A DNA stretch of 53,858 nucleotides from Oscillospiraceae bacterium (GCA_017435965.1 JAFSEA010000056.1:1-53858); one strand, 5' to 3'. Counted from the stretch's first letter, positions 11,501 to 19,446 are shown. Numbers and translations are program-made. The notes: generated from the sequence alone by a model not told the origin.

Positions 11501-12578
11501 CAACCGTGAGGATTGCCGTTATTGTTGCAACACCTTCCGATACAGCCGTTACAACTCCTGTTTTCGTGTCAACCGTTGCAACGCTCTCATCTGAACTTTC
11601 AAGAGTATATTTGACTTCTTTGTCAACCTCTGTGCCATCGGCGAGGAAGAAATCAACCGTTGCTTTGGTTGTTCTTTCAATGGGGATGCTTCCATCATTA
11701 AGTGAAAGAAGTGCACTTGTTATTATGGGAGCACCCTCTACCGTGCCGACGGGATGAAGGTCAATGGAGTAGAGGTTCATATCATAATATGCAGTAGAGC
11801 TTCCTGCAGGTATTGAATTGACTCTGCCCCTTGCAACCATATAGAGGTAGTACTCTCCGGTTGCTTCTATTTTTACGGGAAGGAAACTTGATGTCCTTTT
11901 TTCTGACTCTGCCGCATAGAAATTTTCCTCTCCCAGCTCAATCAACTTGGAATTTCGTGAGCCATCCTTAAAACAGTTCATAAGCGGGGCTCTGTTTGTG
12001 ATATAAATATCACCGAGCTCTCCCGTTCCGTCGGAGTTTGCATAACAGTTATATCCGCTTTTTCTGCTTGTAAATGCGGATACAGGTGCAAGGAAGAATG
12101 TGTATCTCGTGCCGGTGGGTCCTGCTTCGTAGGTTATTGTCGGTGTGAAAACTCCCGTCTCATCAAGCTTGACTCTCAGCACCAATGCGGCATTGGCACT
12201 ACCGGTACTTGAAATCGGGTTGAGATTGGAATAACCGTAAACATTCCAATAAAGTGCATTTGGCTTTGAGTTCGGAAAGTTCTCGGCATCGGGATTTTCC
12301 GATGTTATACGATAGTCGGTAATGATTCTCTGACCGTCAATACGCCAGGGGTCTGTGTTTACGGTTGCAAACTCAGGTGTGGAGGAAGCATCGTTTGCAT
12401 CAATTGCATCCTCGGAGATGTCCGATTCCTCTCCGAAGCTTTTTGCGCTGAAGTTAAAATGCATTCCATCGCCTGCCTCCTCGGCGCTGATGGTGGGGAG
12501 TGTGGTTGGAAGAAGCGACACCACCATACAAAGCGTAAGAAGAAAGCTCAGTATTCTGCTATATTTCTCTTTTCGCAT
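5550..12578 (-). CDS. Giant SLH-anchored heparinase II/III-type lyase (2342 aa)
   Basis: The order is: signal peptide (about 1-32); a secreted beta-sandwich module (about 37-275); two Ig-like BIG2-type repeats (to about 470); a second copy of the module (about 476-709); further Ig-like repeats (to about 900); an alpha-helical plus beta-sheet heparinase II/III-type region (about 910-1950); a putative Ig domain (about 2043-2126); a Gly- and PTTP-rich linker; and three SLH domains (about 2160-2340). The lyase region shows HGHFDSL, a downstream PDLGYP Asp and a SHNTVVVN His, which fit the catalytic and zinc-site pattern of heparinase II. Before it are YCRYC and CPEC, a probable four-cysteine zinc ribbon. 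It should cleave a uronate-containing polysaccharide at the cell surface. I take the ATG at 12578 because AAGGAG precedes it; the frame is open 19 codons further. Confidence 0.87.
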   Translation of the reverse strand: MRKEKYSRILSFLLTLCMVVSLLPTTLPTISAEEAGDGMHFNFSAKSFGEESDISEDAIDANDASSTPEFATVNTDPWRIDGQRIITDYRITSENPDAENFPNSKPNALYWNVYGYSNLNPISSTGSANAALVLRVKLDETGVFTPTITYEAGPTGTRYTFFLAPVSAFTSRKSGYNCYANSDGTGELGDIYITNRAPLMNCFKDGSRNSKLIELGEENFYAAESEKRTSSFLPVKIEATGEYYLYMVARGRVNSIPAGSSTAYYDMNLYSIDLHPVGTVEGAPIITSALLSLNDGSIPIERTTKATVDFFLADGTEVDKEVKYTLESSDESVATVDTKTGVVTAVSEGVATITAILTVDPNVSASAEITVTEKPYLTEIIPSRRALTLYKEGGTSTETISLQAKMSDGIINSSDAYEFTFESSDESVVTVASENGTATVTAASVGNADIIISTTNEKGEACRVYVPVLVKTAFDGVHFNFSAEGYGKASDIPKEEIKANDAADTPEFASVDTDPWRIDGQRIINDYRITSENPDTENYPQSKPNALYWRVKGYEYLNPVNSTGNANAALVLKVKIPSAGTFTPAITYEAGPTSTRYSFFLAPVSARSAGYNCYANSDGTGELGDVNITNKAPLQSVFKTQNSKLIKIGEQNLYAEEESRETVAFDPVEIAEAGEYYLYLVARGRVNSLPAGNSNAYYDVNLYSIDLYDFTYVNLTSTGAYPETDEIYEGEKVKLIHQPQLSDGRIFNHPAIITKFTSMDESIATTDGDTLVAKTDGSVRIKVESNIQGSDNIVTGYLDVDIRPEAMRKIEVTAGGSGQIRLTDKENDTVPMFIKAITSAGNTIDLTDDEIHIEVLTPEIATIIGSRDILPLSEGQAKFVVTANHGTATVSREVELPVIRGKSEASYMTAGKASAARENVQKYDWAKSSSNSYVKTADKYVDKVDALWDLIVSEGLTRSSTVGGLSDPEATYCRYCNTNLQKKFGSNPWIHSPFIRPWKIQCPECKRVFPSNDFESFYKLGLNEYGEFDRLRALNAHRELYGDMSITEPGVENSAQWKAYYGYGNPEGFLYNKLYREVGDKNEDGSYKVTTINTGNGLRDGETVDTWGVDDGNGYTPSKADGTPYRTSNNLVERHLYIGEYLFYGVWRGSGAITTAINNCAYAYFYTGDKKYGRVAAILIDRLVDFYPDYNCYLHKGVNAAFSAGGTWTGKLVGRIWDTAEASGYITAYDIVYDLYDDNYVLNYIGEKSKQYKMRYAKETPSQIRTSIEDGLLRDIFESIKKGRIRGNDGMEQKTNVIAAVVLDSKPETDEWLDYYETTGGIYAHLVDTIDNDGQPQEGSYYNTYQLDNFRDINSVFASNDKYNYRNFANHPKYIKMHYANIPIMSTYYTPQIGDSSSTAAKSHWTKTSEALNGWKLTGDPIFAQVLYLLNGNKSEGLKYGITDNDPERLAKEVEAVIKEHGTLKLSSEMMPHFGFAMLRYGENNSGAVSTTAQDTRRDVWMYYGANAWSAGSHGHFDSLNLGMTAHGLNLLPDLGYPSSTTSSEAKQWTTATISHNTVVVNGARQKNAMEPHGEAFHFDDDGTVALMDVEASYVYSATDSYRRSVVSVKVDDENAYVVDFFRVLGGNQHLYSFHVQGDEVNETAGLDFTVVEDENGNYISGSQLDEDGNYKGTYAGRDAKYVKNTETGAVRLPVEGEVLGENEVLLDVTQGPDPYSPTATVYETLYPRGYTWLDHVDRDTSPENKFEIDFAIKDFKKVLKTKKDISLRITMFNESNTSKGATASVAIANGYPPNKSDNKQIPALKYLLVENRGNNLDTVFTSVIEPYCNERYLESSDEISMRVVGEVSEEDGDAHRAVMVKHTSGRVDYILYSTNNKVTYEITLEDGTPLTFRGFMGVYTVQNGRCTYQFLNDGDILGDTKDVQGAIEGTVKTFTQGDELSFENEIVMTLESPREYTAEELDSLKNKYIYVANGVSTRSGTYKIEGVTQSGDDLIVDVGDVTLVRKYADASDPSKGFVYTIKEGQKARIPLTISKNSNPVFLPVDDNLTASVGSMISLQVTAESPIEEAPPTISYESEVLPRGASLDSETGSITWKPGSSQIGENHFAITARDSDGRESTIHFMVTVYGSTTGGGGGGGATTPTTPTTPDKGETPETPDENVRFTDLTSHAWAADAINALADEGIIKGTSETTFSPAKNITRADFAILLVRAFEKESDNTENFDDVSESDYFAKELAVARNTGLVSGIGDNKFAPYDNIKRCDMMLMVYRVLKDSDTLVGADIIRPQYADFDSVSDYAKEAVSALIGAGLVNGKNGKIAPNDYTTRAEVAVLIKRILDYTK
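10445..12465 (-). repeat. Duplicated ~700-bp secreted module within the giant lyase gene
   Basis: Two copies of one module lie at about 11760-12465 and 10445-11150 with Ig-like repeats between them. They share long stretches of protein such as DPWRIDGQRII, YRITSENPD and GYNCYANSDGTGELGD, and the DNA is clearly similar, which points to internal duplication. A third, more diverged version opens the neighbouring secreted protein (12657-14489). Confidence 0.75.
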
Positions 12579-12598
12579 ATATTTCTCCTTTTTAAGAT

Positions 12599-12627
12599 GA
12601 GGCACAGGATTTATCCTCATGTGCCTC
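12599..12627 (-). other. Intergenic stem-loop between small secreted protein and giant lyase
   Basis: GAGGCACA (12599-12606) pairs with TGTGCCTC (12620-12627), with a shorter inner pairing in the loop. There is no T run, so it is not an intrinsic terminator. It lies 20 nt before the start codon of the giant gene and could affect mRNA processing or the relative expression of the two genes. Confidence 0.45.
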
Positions 12628-12656
12628 GTATCCATAGCATCCTATGTGGTGTTTTA

Positions 12657-14489
12657 TTATTCGGCAGACACTCCTGCTACGGTGATGTTGCCATCTGTGT
12701 ACCTTGCGGTTTCGCCCTCTTCATCGAGGATTGCATAACCATTGACTGTTATGGCAGCATCCGTATCGTTTGTGATGGTAAACTGATTTCCCTTGCTCTG
12801 CATTGTTATCTCATTTCCGTCAAGAACGAGACCCTTTTCAAATACATTGCCAAAGCCGATAAACTCAGCCATAACTGCCGTCTGACTTCCTACCGTGAAT
12901 GTGCCGAGAAGCACCTTTCTTGCAGCTCTGCCAAGGTCGAATGTGCCGTTGCAGACAGCATCAACCGTACAATCCTCCCACGCATTGAAGGTGTATGTCT
13001 TGTTGATGCTTACGATTTCTTTTTTACCGTTTATGGTCTTTTCCCAATAGCTGAAGTTTGCATCATCGCTCCGGCAGGTGACAACATCGCCATATGCGAA
13101 AGTGCTCTCTTCACCGTTTACGGTGATTGTGATATTTTCTTCGGGGTCGTCATACTGTGCAACAAAGATTCTTGTACCTTCCGTGGGTGCGGCGTCTCCT
13201 GCTGCGAACACCTCGCCGTTTCCGTCCGGCTGATGCAATTTCCAGCCCGTTGCCTCGCCATAGCCTGCCATATACGGAAGCTCGGGAAGATTTCCGGAAT
13301 CGTCAAGTGCTACATCTGTCATACGCTCGCCGTTTCCGTTGTAGAACTCTGCCTTGTCTGTGTTTGCAGCTTCTTCCTCATAAACTGCTATGAGATAGTT
13401 TACTCCTTCAGCGGGGCGATAGGTAAAATTGTTTTCGCAGGAAACTATCTTATTGAAAGAAGAAGCACTAAGTCCACGTGCCCAGTAGAGGAATTTATAT
13501 GTGGTTTCACCAACTGTCTTTGTAAGGGGTGCTTCAAGCTCGCAGGTCTCACCGTAATTTACGGAAGGTGTGCTCAGACTCTCCGGGGTCTCTGCTCCGC
13601 AAAGAGCGTAAGCCGCGATTGAAGCGGAGTTTGACGGAACATAATCGGGGTCTGCCGTAGCCGTAAAGGCCGCATCTGCAAGGTCTTTGGCAGGTACGGG
13701 AGTGAGATGGAAGTAATGGAGATTCATATTGTAGTTTACTGATGAGGAATTTGCCGCTGACCCTCTGCCTGTTCCCGCGATATAGAGGTAATAGTCACCT
13801 GTTTCTGTTATTTCTATGTTATCGAATGGAACTGTCTTTTCACCTACCGAAGACGAATAGCAAGCAACCGTTCCAAGGTTAGTTACACCGTTTTGGTGAG
13901 TGCCTGCAACGGCATAGGTCATCGGCGGATTGTTGGTAATAGTGACATCACCCAATGTTGCCGCACCGCTGGAGGCAGTAAATTTGTATGTGCGATCAAC
14001 AACGGAAACAGGTACGAGGGTGAAAAGATATGTTGTGGCATCTTTTCTTGTGCCGAGTTTTACTGACGGAGTAAAAGTACCTGTCTCATTGATCTTCAGT
14101 CTGATTACAAATGCCGCCTGTGCCTTGTTACTGCTCTTGCCGATATAAGAACGCACAACATTCCAATGGAGTGCACTTGCCTTTGCCTGTGGGTATGTAG
14201 TGGTATCCGGTGTTGCTGATGTCAAAGCATAACCGTTAATGCACCTTTGACCCTCAATATACCATGGGTCTGTGTTGACGCTCGCAAACACCGGAGATTG
14301 GGAATCGCCGTTTGCTATGATGTCTGTGGATGGAATGTCTGTATCTGAGCCAAAGGCTTCTGCATTGAAGTTAAAATACATTCCCGGCTCATCAACGGGC
14401 TCTTCACCTGCAACATTCTCCGCAAAGGACATGGGTGCTACCGAGATAATGAGAGAAAGTGCGAGAACGAGAGATAAAAGCTTTTTCAT
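12657..14489 (-). CDS. Secreted multidomain protein paired with the giant lyase (610 aa)
   Basis: A signal peptide (about 1-23, cut after SFA) is followed by a module (about 37-275) of the same kind as the two N-terminal modules of the next gene: MYFNFNAEAFG, FASVNTDPWYIEGQR and YYLYIAGTGRG match MHFNFSAKSFG, FATVNTDPWRIDGQR and YYLYMVARGRV. The middle has InlB-like/Listeria-Bacteroides-type repeats with YWARG, FYNGNG and AQY segments, and the C-terminus is a small all-beta domain. There is no SLH domain, LPXTG motif or lipobox, so it is either free or held through another protein. AGGAGGAG lies eight bases before the ATG. It is 24 nt after the SLH/NlpC-like gene and 78 nt before the giant gene. 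The function is unknown; carbohydrate binding or a scaffold role is inference. Confidence 0.75.
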   Translation of the reverse strand: MKKLLSLVLALSLIISVAPMSFAENVAGEEPVDEPGMYFNFNAEAFGSDTDIPSTDIIANGDSQSPVFASVNTDPWYIEGQRCINGYALTSATPDTTTYPQAKASALHWNVVRSYIGKSSNKAQAAFVIRLKINETGTFTPSVKLGTRKDATTYLFTLVPVSVVDRTYKFTASSGAATLGDVTITNNPPMTYAVAGTHQNGVTNLGTVACYSSSVGEKTVPFDNIEITETGDYYLYIAGTGRGSAANSSSVNYNMNLHYFHLTPVPAKDLADAAFTATADPDYVPSNSASIAAYALCGAETPESLSTPSVNYGETCELEAPLTKTVGETTYKFLYWARGLSASSFNKIVSCENNFTYRPAEGVNYLIAVYEEEAANTDKAEFYNGNGERMTDVALDDSGNLPELPYMAGYGEATGWKLHQPDGNGEVFAAGDAAPTEGTRIFVAQYDDPEENITITVNGEESTFAYGDVVTCRSDDANFSYWEKTINGKKEIVSINKTYTFNAWEDCTVDAVCNGTFDLGRAARKVLLGTFTVGSQTAVMAEFIGFGNVFEKGLVLDGNEITMQSKGNQFTITNDTDAAITVNGYAILDEEGETARYTDGNITVAGVSAE

Positions 14490-14513
14490 TTTTAAAACTC
14501 CTCCTGTTTTGTT

Positions 14514-16151
14514 TTATTTCACAAACTCAAAATCACGGACTGTGATTTCTTCACCCGTCACAAGACGAACCGTGACCTTGCATCTGCAATTTCCGTCTGC
14601 GAGTGCGTTTACATCAACGCTTCCCCTGATAAGTGCAGGTTTTACCGTGACAAACTCCTGCATATCAAAGCTCCTGTATTGTCCTGTTTTTCGGCTTACA
14701 TATGCCGTTGCAGTCTGAACCTTTTCACCCTTTGCATCTGTGATATCAAGGGTTACGCAATCCATCATCCAGTTGCAGGTAAGCGTTCCTTTTAAAACGG
14801 TATCCTTGTCAAAAACCGTTTCTGTATCCGTAATCTGCGGTTTCTTTATCGGTGCCGGGTCAATAAGTGCACGGCAGGTGATGGGGATAAATTTCCAGCT
14901 TGCCATTGTGGCAAAGTTGTAGGTCTCCTCACGTCCGATTTTGTAAACATCGCAACCGAGCTTTTCATCAAAGTATGTTTCTACTCTCTTGAACGCATTT
15001 ATCGTCTGATCAAGCATTGTCATTGTGCTGTTCTCGCCGTCGATTGTGCCGTCGGGGAGATACACGGTATTTACTTTAACGACCATTCTGGTGTGTCCGC
15101 TGTTGTTCGCACGCTGTACAATGGCATCAGCAAGCTTTAATTGTGAATACGCACGGAAAATTTCCTGCTCGCCGTTTTCCTTGATTATTTTGCCTGTGTC
15201 TACGTACTTGTCATAAACTGTTTTATAATTGCCTACCGGCAAACAGCCATATTTTTCGGTGAGATATCCGGTTGTCGTTGCATCAAACGTCTCGCCGATT
15301 TGTCCCCACGAATGCAAAAGTGCACTTGAACAGTCGTTGCCGATACGTCCGTAACCACTGCCGCCGGAGAGGTTCTCCCAGGTAAGACCGTCAATAAGGT
15401 AAACGCCGTTTTCGTCCTGCTCTACTGCATAGTCGAGAAATGCATCTGCTGTGCCGCCGGCGTAGCTGTAGGGAACACCGTGGTAAATTCTGTCGGGATA
15501 AAGGTGGAACTGAACGTTTTCTTTTGCTTCTGCAGGCGTTACATCCTTCTGCGTGGTGTAGAAAATCTCTTCTGTCGTCCGCCAAAGAATGCTTGTTTGA
15601 TTAAGCATATACTCATATGCAATCTTGCGGCGCTCTGCCAGAATTTCCTCGCCGTATACTGCACGGTATAAAAGCACCGCAAACTCACTCCTTGTAAGCT
15701 TCACATCCGGACGGAAGGTTTTGTCGCTGTGACCGAGGATAAGACCTGCCTCCACCGCCGCAGAAACCTCCGCTTTGTATTTCTCCGAAATTTTTTCTTT
15801 GTCGGTGAACTTATCGAGAATAAGCTCATCGCCCTTTTCATATCCCTTGGCTTTTGCTATGAGATATGTGGCTTCTTCACGGGTTATTGCACCGCTTTTG
15901 TCGTTGCCATTTAAAAATGCCGAAAAATCCGCATCCTTAAACTGCCTCGTGAGCGCGGTGATTGCATCCTCCCGTGTCATCACATCCTCGGGGCGGAAGC
16001 TTCCGTCGGGAAAGCCTTCAAAAATTCCGCTTTCTGTGCAAGCTTCAATCTCACCATGTGCCCAGTAGCTTTCCGGCACATCGCCGTAAGCCGCAACGCT
16101 CAGAGAAAATGCCATAACCAATGCAAGAAACGTGATTGCTGTTTTTCTCAT
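14514..16151 (-). CDS. SLH-domain protein with NlpC/P60-like cysteine hydrolase region
   Basis: This 545-residue protein has a signal peptide (about 1-22) and N-terminal SLH repeats: a full one (FEGFPDGSFRPEDVMTRED), a degenerate one and another full one (GHSDKTFRPDVKLTRSEFA). From about residue 220 the pattern PYSYAGG, then NDCSSALLHSWGQIG, then SGHTRMVVKV resembles NlpC/P60-type cysteine hydrolases, with Cys of DCSS and His of GHT as the likely catalytic pair. The C-terminus (about 430-545) is beta-rich. It probably acts in the wall, cutting peptidoglycan or an amide in a substrate; this is inferred from weak similarity. AGGAGG precedes the ATG. It lies between the GH109-like gene and the small secreted protein gene in the same operon. 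SLH domains are N-terminal here but C-terminal in the giants. Confidence 0.72.
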   Translation of the reverse strand: MRKTAITFLALVMAFSLSVAAYGDVPESYWAHGEIEACTESGIFEGFPDGSFRPEDVMTREDAITALTRQFKDADFSAFLNGNDKSGAITREEATYLIAKAKGYEKGDELILDKFTDKEKISEKYKAEVSAAVEAGLILGHSDKTFRPDVKLTRSEFAVLLYRAVYGEEILAERRKIAYEYMLNQTSILWRTTEEIFYTTQKDVTPAEAKENVQFHLYPDRIYHGVPYSYAGGTADAFLDYAVEQDENGVYLIDGLTWENLSGGSGYGRIGNDCSSALLHSWGQIGETFDATTTGYLTEKYGCLPVGNYKTVYDKYVDTGKIIKENGEQEIFRAYSQLKLADAIVQRANNSGHTRMVVKVNTVYLPDGTIDGENSTMTMLDQTINAFKRVETYFDEKLGCDVYKIGREETYNFATMASWKFIPITCRALIDPAPIKKPQITDTETVFDKDTVLKGTLTCNWMMDCVTLDITDAKGEKVQTATAYVSRKTGQYRSFDMQEFVTVKPALIRGSVDVNALADGNCRCKVTVRLVTGEEITVRDFEFVK

Positions 16152-16204
16152 TTTAAACTCCTCCTTTTTACTTTTTATCTGTTTTTCCTCACTCCCGGTT
16201 TGTT

Positions 16205-17410
16205 TTAAAGCTCAAATTCAATAACGTCCTTTAGTTCTCTTGTCTTATATGCGCCGTTTGTGAAATCGGGAATTTCCACAGCCGCACCGCCCTGTGCTAT
16301 GGACTGCTCGGTGAGATATGCAATGGACATCCAGGCAGCGGCATCATAAACATCTATCGGCATTTCCTTTCCTTCTCTGAGACATTCGCAAAATGCCTGA
16401 AATTCAAGGAAGTCCATTCCGCCGTGACCCCAGGAAATCATTTCGGGGGTAATTTCCTTCCACATCTTCGCCATATATTTGTCGTAATATTTTTCTGCGC
16501 TGTTTGTGAAGTTTCCGTTGTGATCATCGCTGTCAAGAAATACTGCGTTTTTAAGCTCCTCATACAAGCCCTTTGTGCCACGCACCGTAAACTCACGGGA
16601 GTAGTAGGTGGGAAGTGTTGTGTCAAGGCGAAGGCTTATAAGCTCGCCGTTTTCGCAGGTGATAAGAGTTTCAACCATATCGCCCTGTTTAAATTTAACA
16701 TCGGAAAGATGTTTTAAATCATCTTTGCCCTCTATGTAATCATGAAGCCCCCACGCCCCGGTTGCGCGGGCAGAAAGCGAAACCATGCGGTTGCCGCGGT
16801 TTATTCCCAGAATCTTTGCTATGGGTCCAAGCTCGTGGGTGGGGTAGTTGTCACGGTTTCGCTGCATATATTCGTTCAGTCTGTAATGACGCTTCACATC
16901 ACCGTGTGTGACCTCGTCACGGAGGTCGTGTCTGTATGCGCCGTGGCAATAAACAATTTTGCCGAATCTTCCGTCACGTGCCATAGCTGTTGCAAAAAGC
17001 TCATTCTTTCCGAAACAGCAGTTTTCAAGAAGCATAAACGGTGCTTTTGTCTTTTCATATGCCGCCACAAGGTCACGGCACTCCTGCTCGGAATAAACTG
17101 CACCGACCTCCATTGCAACCGCGATGCCTTTTTCAAGTGCCTCCACAGCAACGGGAATATGAGAATTCCAGCTTGTGGAATCGAGAACCGCATCTGGCTT
17201 TTCGCCATCAAGCAGCTCTGTCACGCCACTATATACAACGGGACGTTTACCCTTGAGCTCTTCTATTTTATCGGCAAGGCTTTCCGCCCTGTCTGTATAT
17301 GGGTCGAAAATACCGCAGATTTCTACATCGGGAAGGTTTGACAAAACATCCTTTGTAAGGCTTGTTCCTCTTCCACCTGCACCACATACTGCAAATCTTA
17401 TGGTTTTCAA
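16205..17410 (-). CDS. Gfo/Idh/MocA oxidoreductase, GH109-like
   Basis: The 401-residue product has an N-terminal Rossmann fold (FAVCGAGGRG) and the C-terminal alpha/beta domain of the Gfo/Idh/MocA family. The segments ENCCFGKNEL, NYPTHELGPIAKIL and INRGNRM resemble glycosidase family GH109, which uses tightly bound NAD to cleave alpha-N-acetylgalactosaminides; whether this is a GH109 enzyme or a sugar dehydrogenase is open. No signal peptide. The start is a TTG at 17410, nine bases after AGGAG; the in-frame TTG at 17419 touches that site. The paralogue at 50854 begins with the matching MDTIRFVVCGAG, which supports this choice. It is the first gene of set 1 and is divergent from an AraC gene. 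Confidence 0.82.
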   Translation of the reverse strand: MKTIRFAVCGAGGRGTSLTKDVLSNLPDVEICGIFDPYTDRAESLADKIEELKGKRPVVYSGVTELLDGEKPDAVLDSTSWNSHIPVAVEALEKGIAVAMEVGAVYSEQECRDLVAAYEKTKAPFMLLENCCFGKNELFATAMARDGRFGKIVYCHGAYRHDLRDEVTHGDVKRHYRLNEYMQRNRDNYPTHELGPIAKILGINRGNRMVSLSARATGAWGLHDYIEGKDDLKHLSDVKFKQGDMVETLITCENGELISLRLDTTLPTYYSREFTVRGTKGLYEELKNAVFLDSDDHNGNFTNSAEKYYDKYMAKMWKEITPEMISWGHGGMDFLEFQAFCECLREGKEMPIDVYDAAAWMSIAYLTEQSIAQGGAAVEIPDFTNGAYKTRELKDVIEFEL

Positions 17411-17479
17411 ATTAAACAACTCCTAATAATATCATAGTTAATAAAATCTTAAACAAAAAGAGCACGAAAGTCTATGTGA

Positions 17480-17508
17480 ATATTCTGCCAAATTGTGTAC
17501 TTTTTCAA
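17480..17508 (-). promoter_or_regulatory. Candidate promoter for set 1 (minus strand)
   Basis: TTGAAA (17503-17508) and GAATAT (17480-17485) are 17 nt apart on the minus strand, about 70 nt before the first gene of the operon. The -10 box is imperfect. Confidence 0.35.
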
Positions 17509-17534
17509 CATCGGGCGTTTTTTTGTAATTCCGC

Positions 17535-17564
17535 TTGCACAAATAGCGGCAATTATGTTATAGT
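17535..17564 (+). promoter_or_regulatory. Candidate promoter of the AraC-family gene at 17600
   Basis: TTGCAC (17535-17540) and TATAGT (17559-17564) are separated by 18 nt, 35 nt before the GTG start. The divergent arrangement with the minus-strand promoter leaves about 26 nt between the two -35 boxes, room for an AraC-type operator. Confidence 0.45.
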
Positions 17565-17599
17565 AAATTTATAAATGAATTGAGTCGGAGGTGTGTTTT

Positions 17600-18478
17600 G
17601 TGGCTGAACCGAAAAGCAACTGTTCCGTGAACCTCAGTCCCTATAAAAATTCGCCCGTGGGGCTAAGTTCCGTAGGCTATAATGATTTCCGTACAATCGC
17701 CCCTGCCAAGCTTCTCCGTTACAGAAGCACATACTCCTTCCATTATGTGAGAAACGGGAAAGGTGAACTTTTTATACACAACAAGAAGTATTCCCTGAAA
17801 GCAGGCGATCTTTTCTTCCTTCCTATCCGTGAGCCGCTGGCGTATTATCCCGATGAAAAGGAACCATGGAGATACTATTTTATCGACTTATACGACCCCA
17901 ACGCCCGGACAATAGCGGAGCTTCTCGGTTTTTCAAAATTTACCCCGTTTATTTCCGTGGGAAACCGGGAAAACATAACCCGTGCTTTTGATGATTTGTT
18001 TTCCGCCGAAAGTGCTTCTACGGAGTTTTATAACAAAACCCTTGCAGTCTTATCCGTGATTGTTTTCAACACAATGCACCGTGACCCCGAGGAGGATGAG
18101 CAGAATCTTCCGAGCATCGTCGATAATGCAAAAAGCATTATAAAGCTCAATTATGCAAACAATGAATTTTCCATAAAATCGTTGGCGGATATGCTGCATA
18201 TTACAAACACACATCTCACGAGAGTTTTCCACAACAGCACGGGAATGACACCCATAACCTACCTGAATAAAGTGCGGCTTTCCGAGGCATCGGGCTTAAT
18301 CCAACAGGGCATCACCTCCATAAGAGAGCTTTGCGACAGATGCGGCTTTAATGATGAGCACTATTTTATGAAGTGGTTTAAAAAGCATTACGGCTACACG
18401 GTAAAGGAACATTTCAAACGAACACAGGAATACGAATACAACGTTTACAACAGACGAACAAAAAGGGAAAAGGAATAA
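17600..18478 (+). CDS. AraC-family transcriptional regulator (set 1)
   Basis: This 292-residue regulator has an N-terminal cupin-like sensor region (FHYVRNGKGEL, LKAGDLFFLP) and a C-terminal pair of helix-turn-helix motifs typical of AraC/XylS proteins (SIKSLADMLHI..HLTRVF and IRELCDRCGFNDEHYFMKWFKKHYG). It probably senses a sugar product and activates the divergent operon at 17410-2595. I place the start at the GTG at 17600, six bases after GGAGGTG; the upstream GTG at 17591 overlaps the ribosome site. It is a paralogue of the regulator at 48606-49484: both have the GDLFFLP and YYP..PW segments. A terminator follows at 18509-18544. Confidence 0.88.
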   Translation: MAEPKSNCSVNLSPYKNSPVGLSSVGYNDFRTIAPAKLLRYRSTYSFHYVRNGKGELFIHNKKYSLKAGDLFFLPIREPLAYYPDEKEPWRYYFIDLYDPNARTIAELLGFSKFTPFISVGNRENITRAFDDLFSAESASTEFYNKTLAVLSVIVFNTMHRDPEEDEQNLPSIVDNAKSIIKLNYANNEFSIKSLADMLHITNTHLTRVFHNSTGMTPITYLNKVRLSEASGLIQQGITSIRELCDRCGFNDEHYFMKWFKKHYGYTVKEHFKRTQEYEYNVYNRRTKREKE

Positions 18479-18508
18479 GACCATATAAGAACATTTGGAC
18501 AAATACAA

Positions 18509-18544
18509 ACACCGCACAGGAATAAGATGCTTCCTGTGCGGTGT
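18509..18544 (+). terminator. Intrinsic terminator after the AraC gene, perhaps bidirectional
   Basis: A perfect 14-bp stem (18509-18522 and 18531-18544) with an 8-nt loop is followed by GTTTTTT on the plus strand. It separates the convergent AraC gene and the M55 peptidase gene, and on the minus strand it is followed by a T-rich but interrupted tract. Confidence 0.8.
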
Positions 18545-18583
18545 GTTTTTTATGCTTTGCCTTTATTACAGGCACTTTCTTTA

Positions 18584-19426
18584 CTAATACGGAAGTTCGT
18601 ATTCCCCTTCGGGGATGACTTCCTTCTGTGCGGAATACATTGCAACGATGTCGCTTTCGTGGCGGCGGATTTCAAGACGAGCCGGGACATTTCCGAATTT
18701 TCTAAACCACGTTTCATAAACAAACGGCGGCTTCGGACAAAACGCCTTGAATTTTTCGGGATTTGCAAGAAAATCCTCCATGGCACACTTTGCACCGGCA
18801 TAAATCCTTTCTCTTGCAACCTTTGGTGAAATGTGTACCGCACCGAGATTATGAACTCTGTATTCGTCCGTATCGCAATGTGAGCCGTTGTCAAGGGTCA
18901 CACCTCGCTTTACCTCCACGCCGTGTACCCAGGGAGTAAGCTCCTTTGCCTCTTTTATAAAAGCACGCTCTCCCGATACAAAAATAGCCGGAGTGCCGTA
19001 AAATCCCGCAATCATCGCACACTCACCGTATTCTCCCACGGAAATACCGTTGATTCTCGATTCATACACATCCCAGTAACCGGTATGTGTCATATGGGAA
19101 AGCACGGTACCTGCCTTTGCGTGCTGTCCCACCCAGGCGATTGCATCAAGATTCTCATTAAGTCCGAACTGGTGATGCACCGCCCAACCACGGGAATACT
19201 GTGCTCTCTCGTCCAAGAGAATTGTGTCGATTGCACCGGGGCCGTGACCGTCAATTACAAAAACTTCATCCGCACCTGCATCAAAAAAAGCACGTATTGC
19301 GGCATTTGTTTCCTCTGTGAGAAGCATTTTTGCCTTTTCATAATACTTTGAATCGGAAAGACACCAATCATCAAAAGAGGGAATGCCTGCAACGCCTTCC
19401 AGATCCGTCATAATTCCTATACGCAT
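18584..19426 (-). CDS. M55-family peptidase (D-aminopeptidase DppA-like)
   Basis: The 280-residue protein matches the M55 family of zinc D-aminopeptidases. Residues matching the DppA metal and catalytic positions are visible: D8 and E10 (TDLEG), H61 (DGHGPG), H102 (GQHAKAG), H114 (THTGYWD), N126 and E132. Known members release D-amino acids from short peptides. There is no signal peptide, so it is cytoplasmic. GAGGTGG lies six bases before the ATG. It is the last gene of set 2, 20 nt after the glycosidase-like gene. A second, more canonical M55 gene ends set 3 (31392-32171). Why such a peptidase repeatedly closes carbohydrate operons is not explained; hydrolysis of an amide-linked sugar or peptide substituent is one possibility. 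Confidence 0.83.
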   Translation of the reverse strand: MRIGIMTDLEGVAGIPSFDDWCLSDSKYYEKAKMLLTEETNAAIRAFFDAGADEVFVIDGHGPGAIDTILLDERAQYSRGWAVHHQFGLNENLDAIAWVGQHAKAGTVLSHMTHTGYWDVYESRINGISVGEYGECAMIAGFYGTPAIFVSGERAFIKEAKELTPWVHGVEVKRGVTLDNGSHCDTDEYRVHNLGAVHISPKVARERIYAGAKCAMEDFLANPEKFKAFCPKPPFVYETWFRKFGNVPARLEIRRHESDIVAMYSAQKEVIPEGEYELPY

Positions 19427-19446
19427 TTTAATCCACCTCGTAAGTT

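Noticed and set aside
12459..13622. A 387-codon plus-strand frame
   Set aside because: It lies antisense to the end of the 610-residue gene and the start of the giant gene, is Cys- and Ile-rich without family motifs, and has no ribosome site. Long antisense frames arise from the codon bias of these genes.
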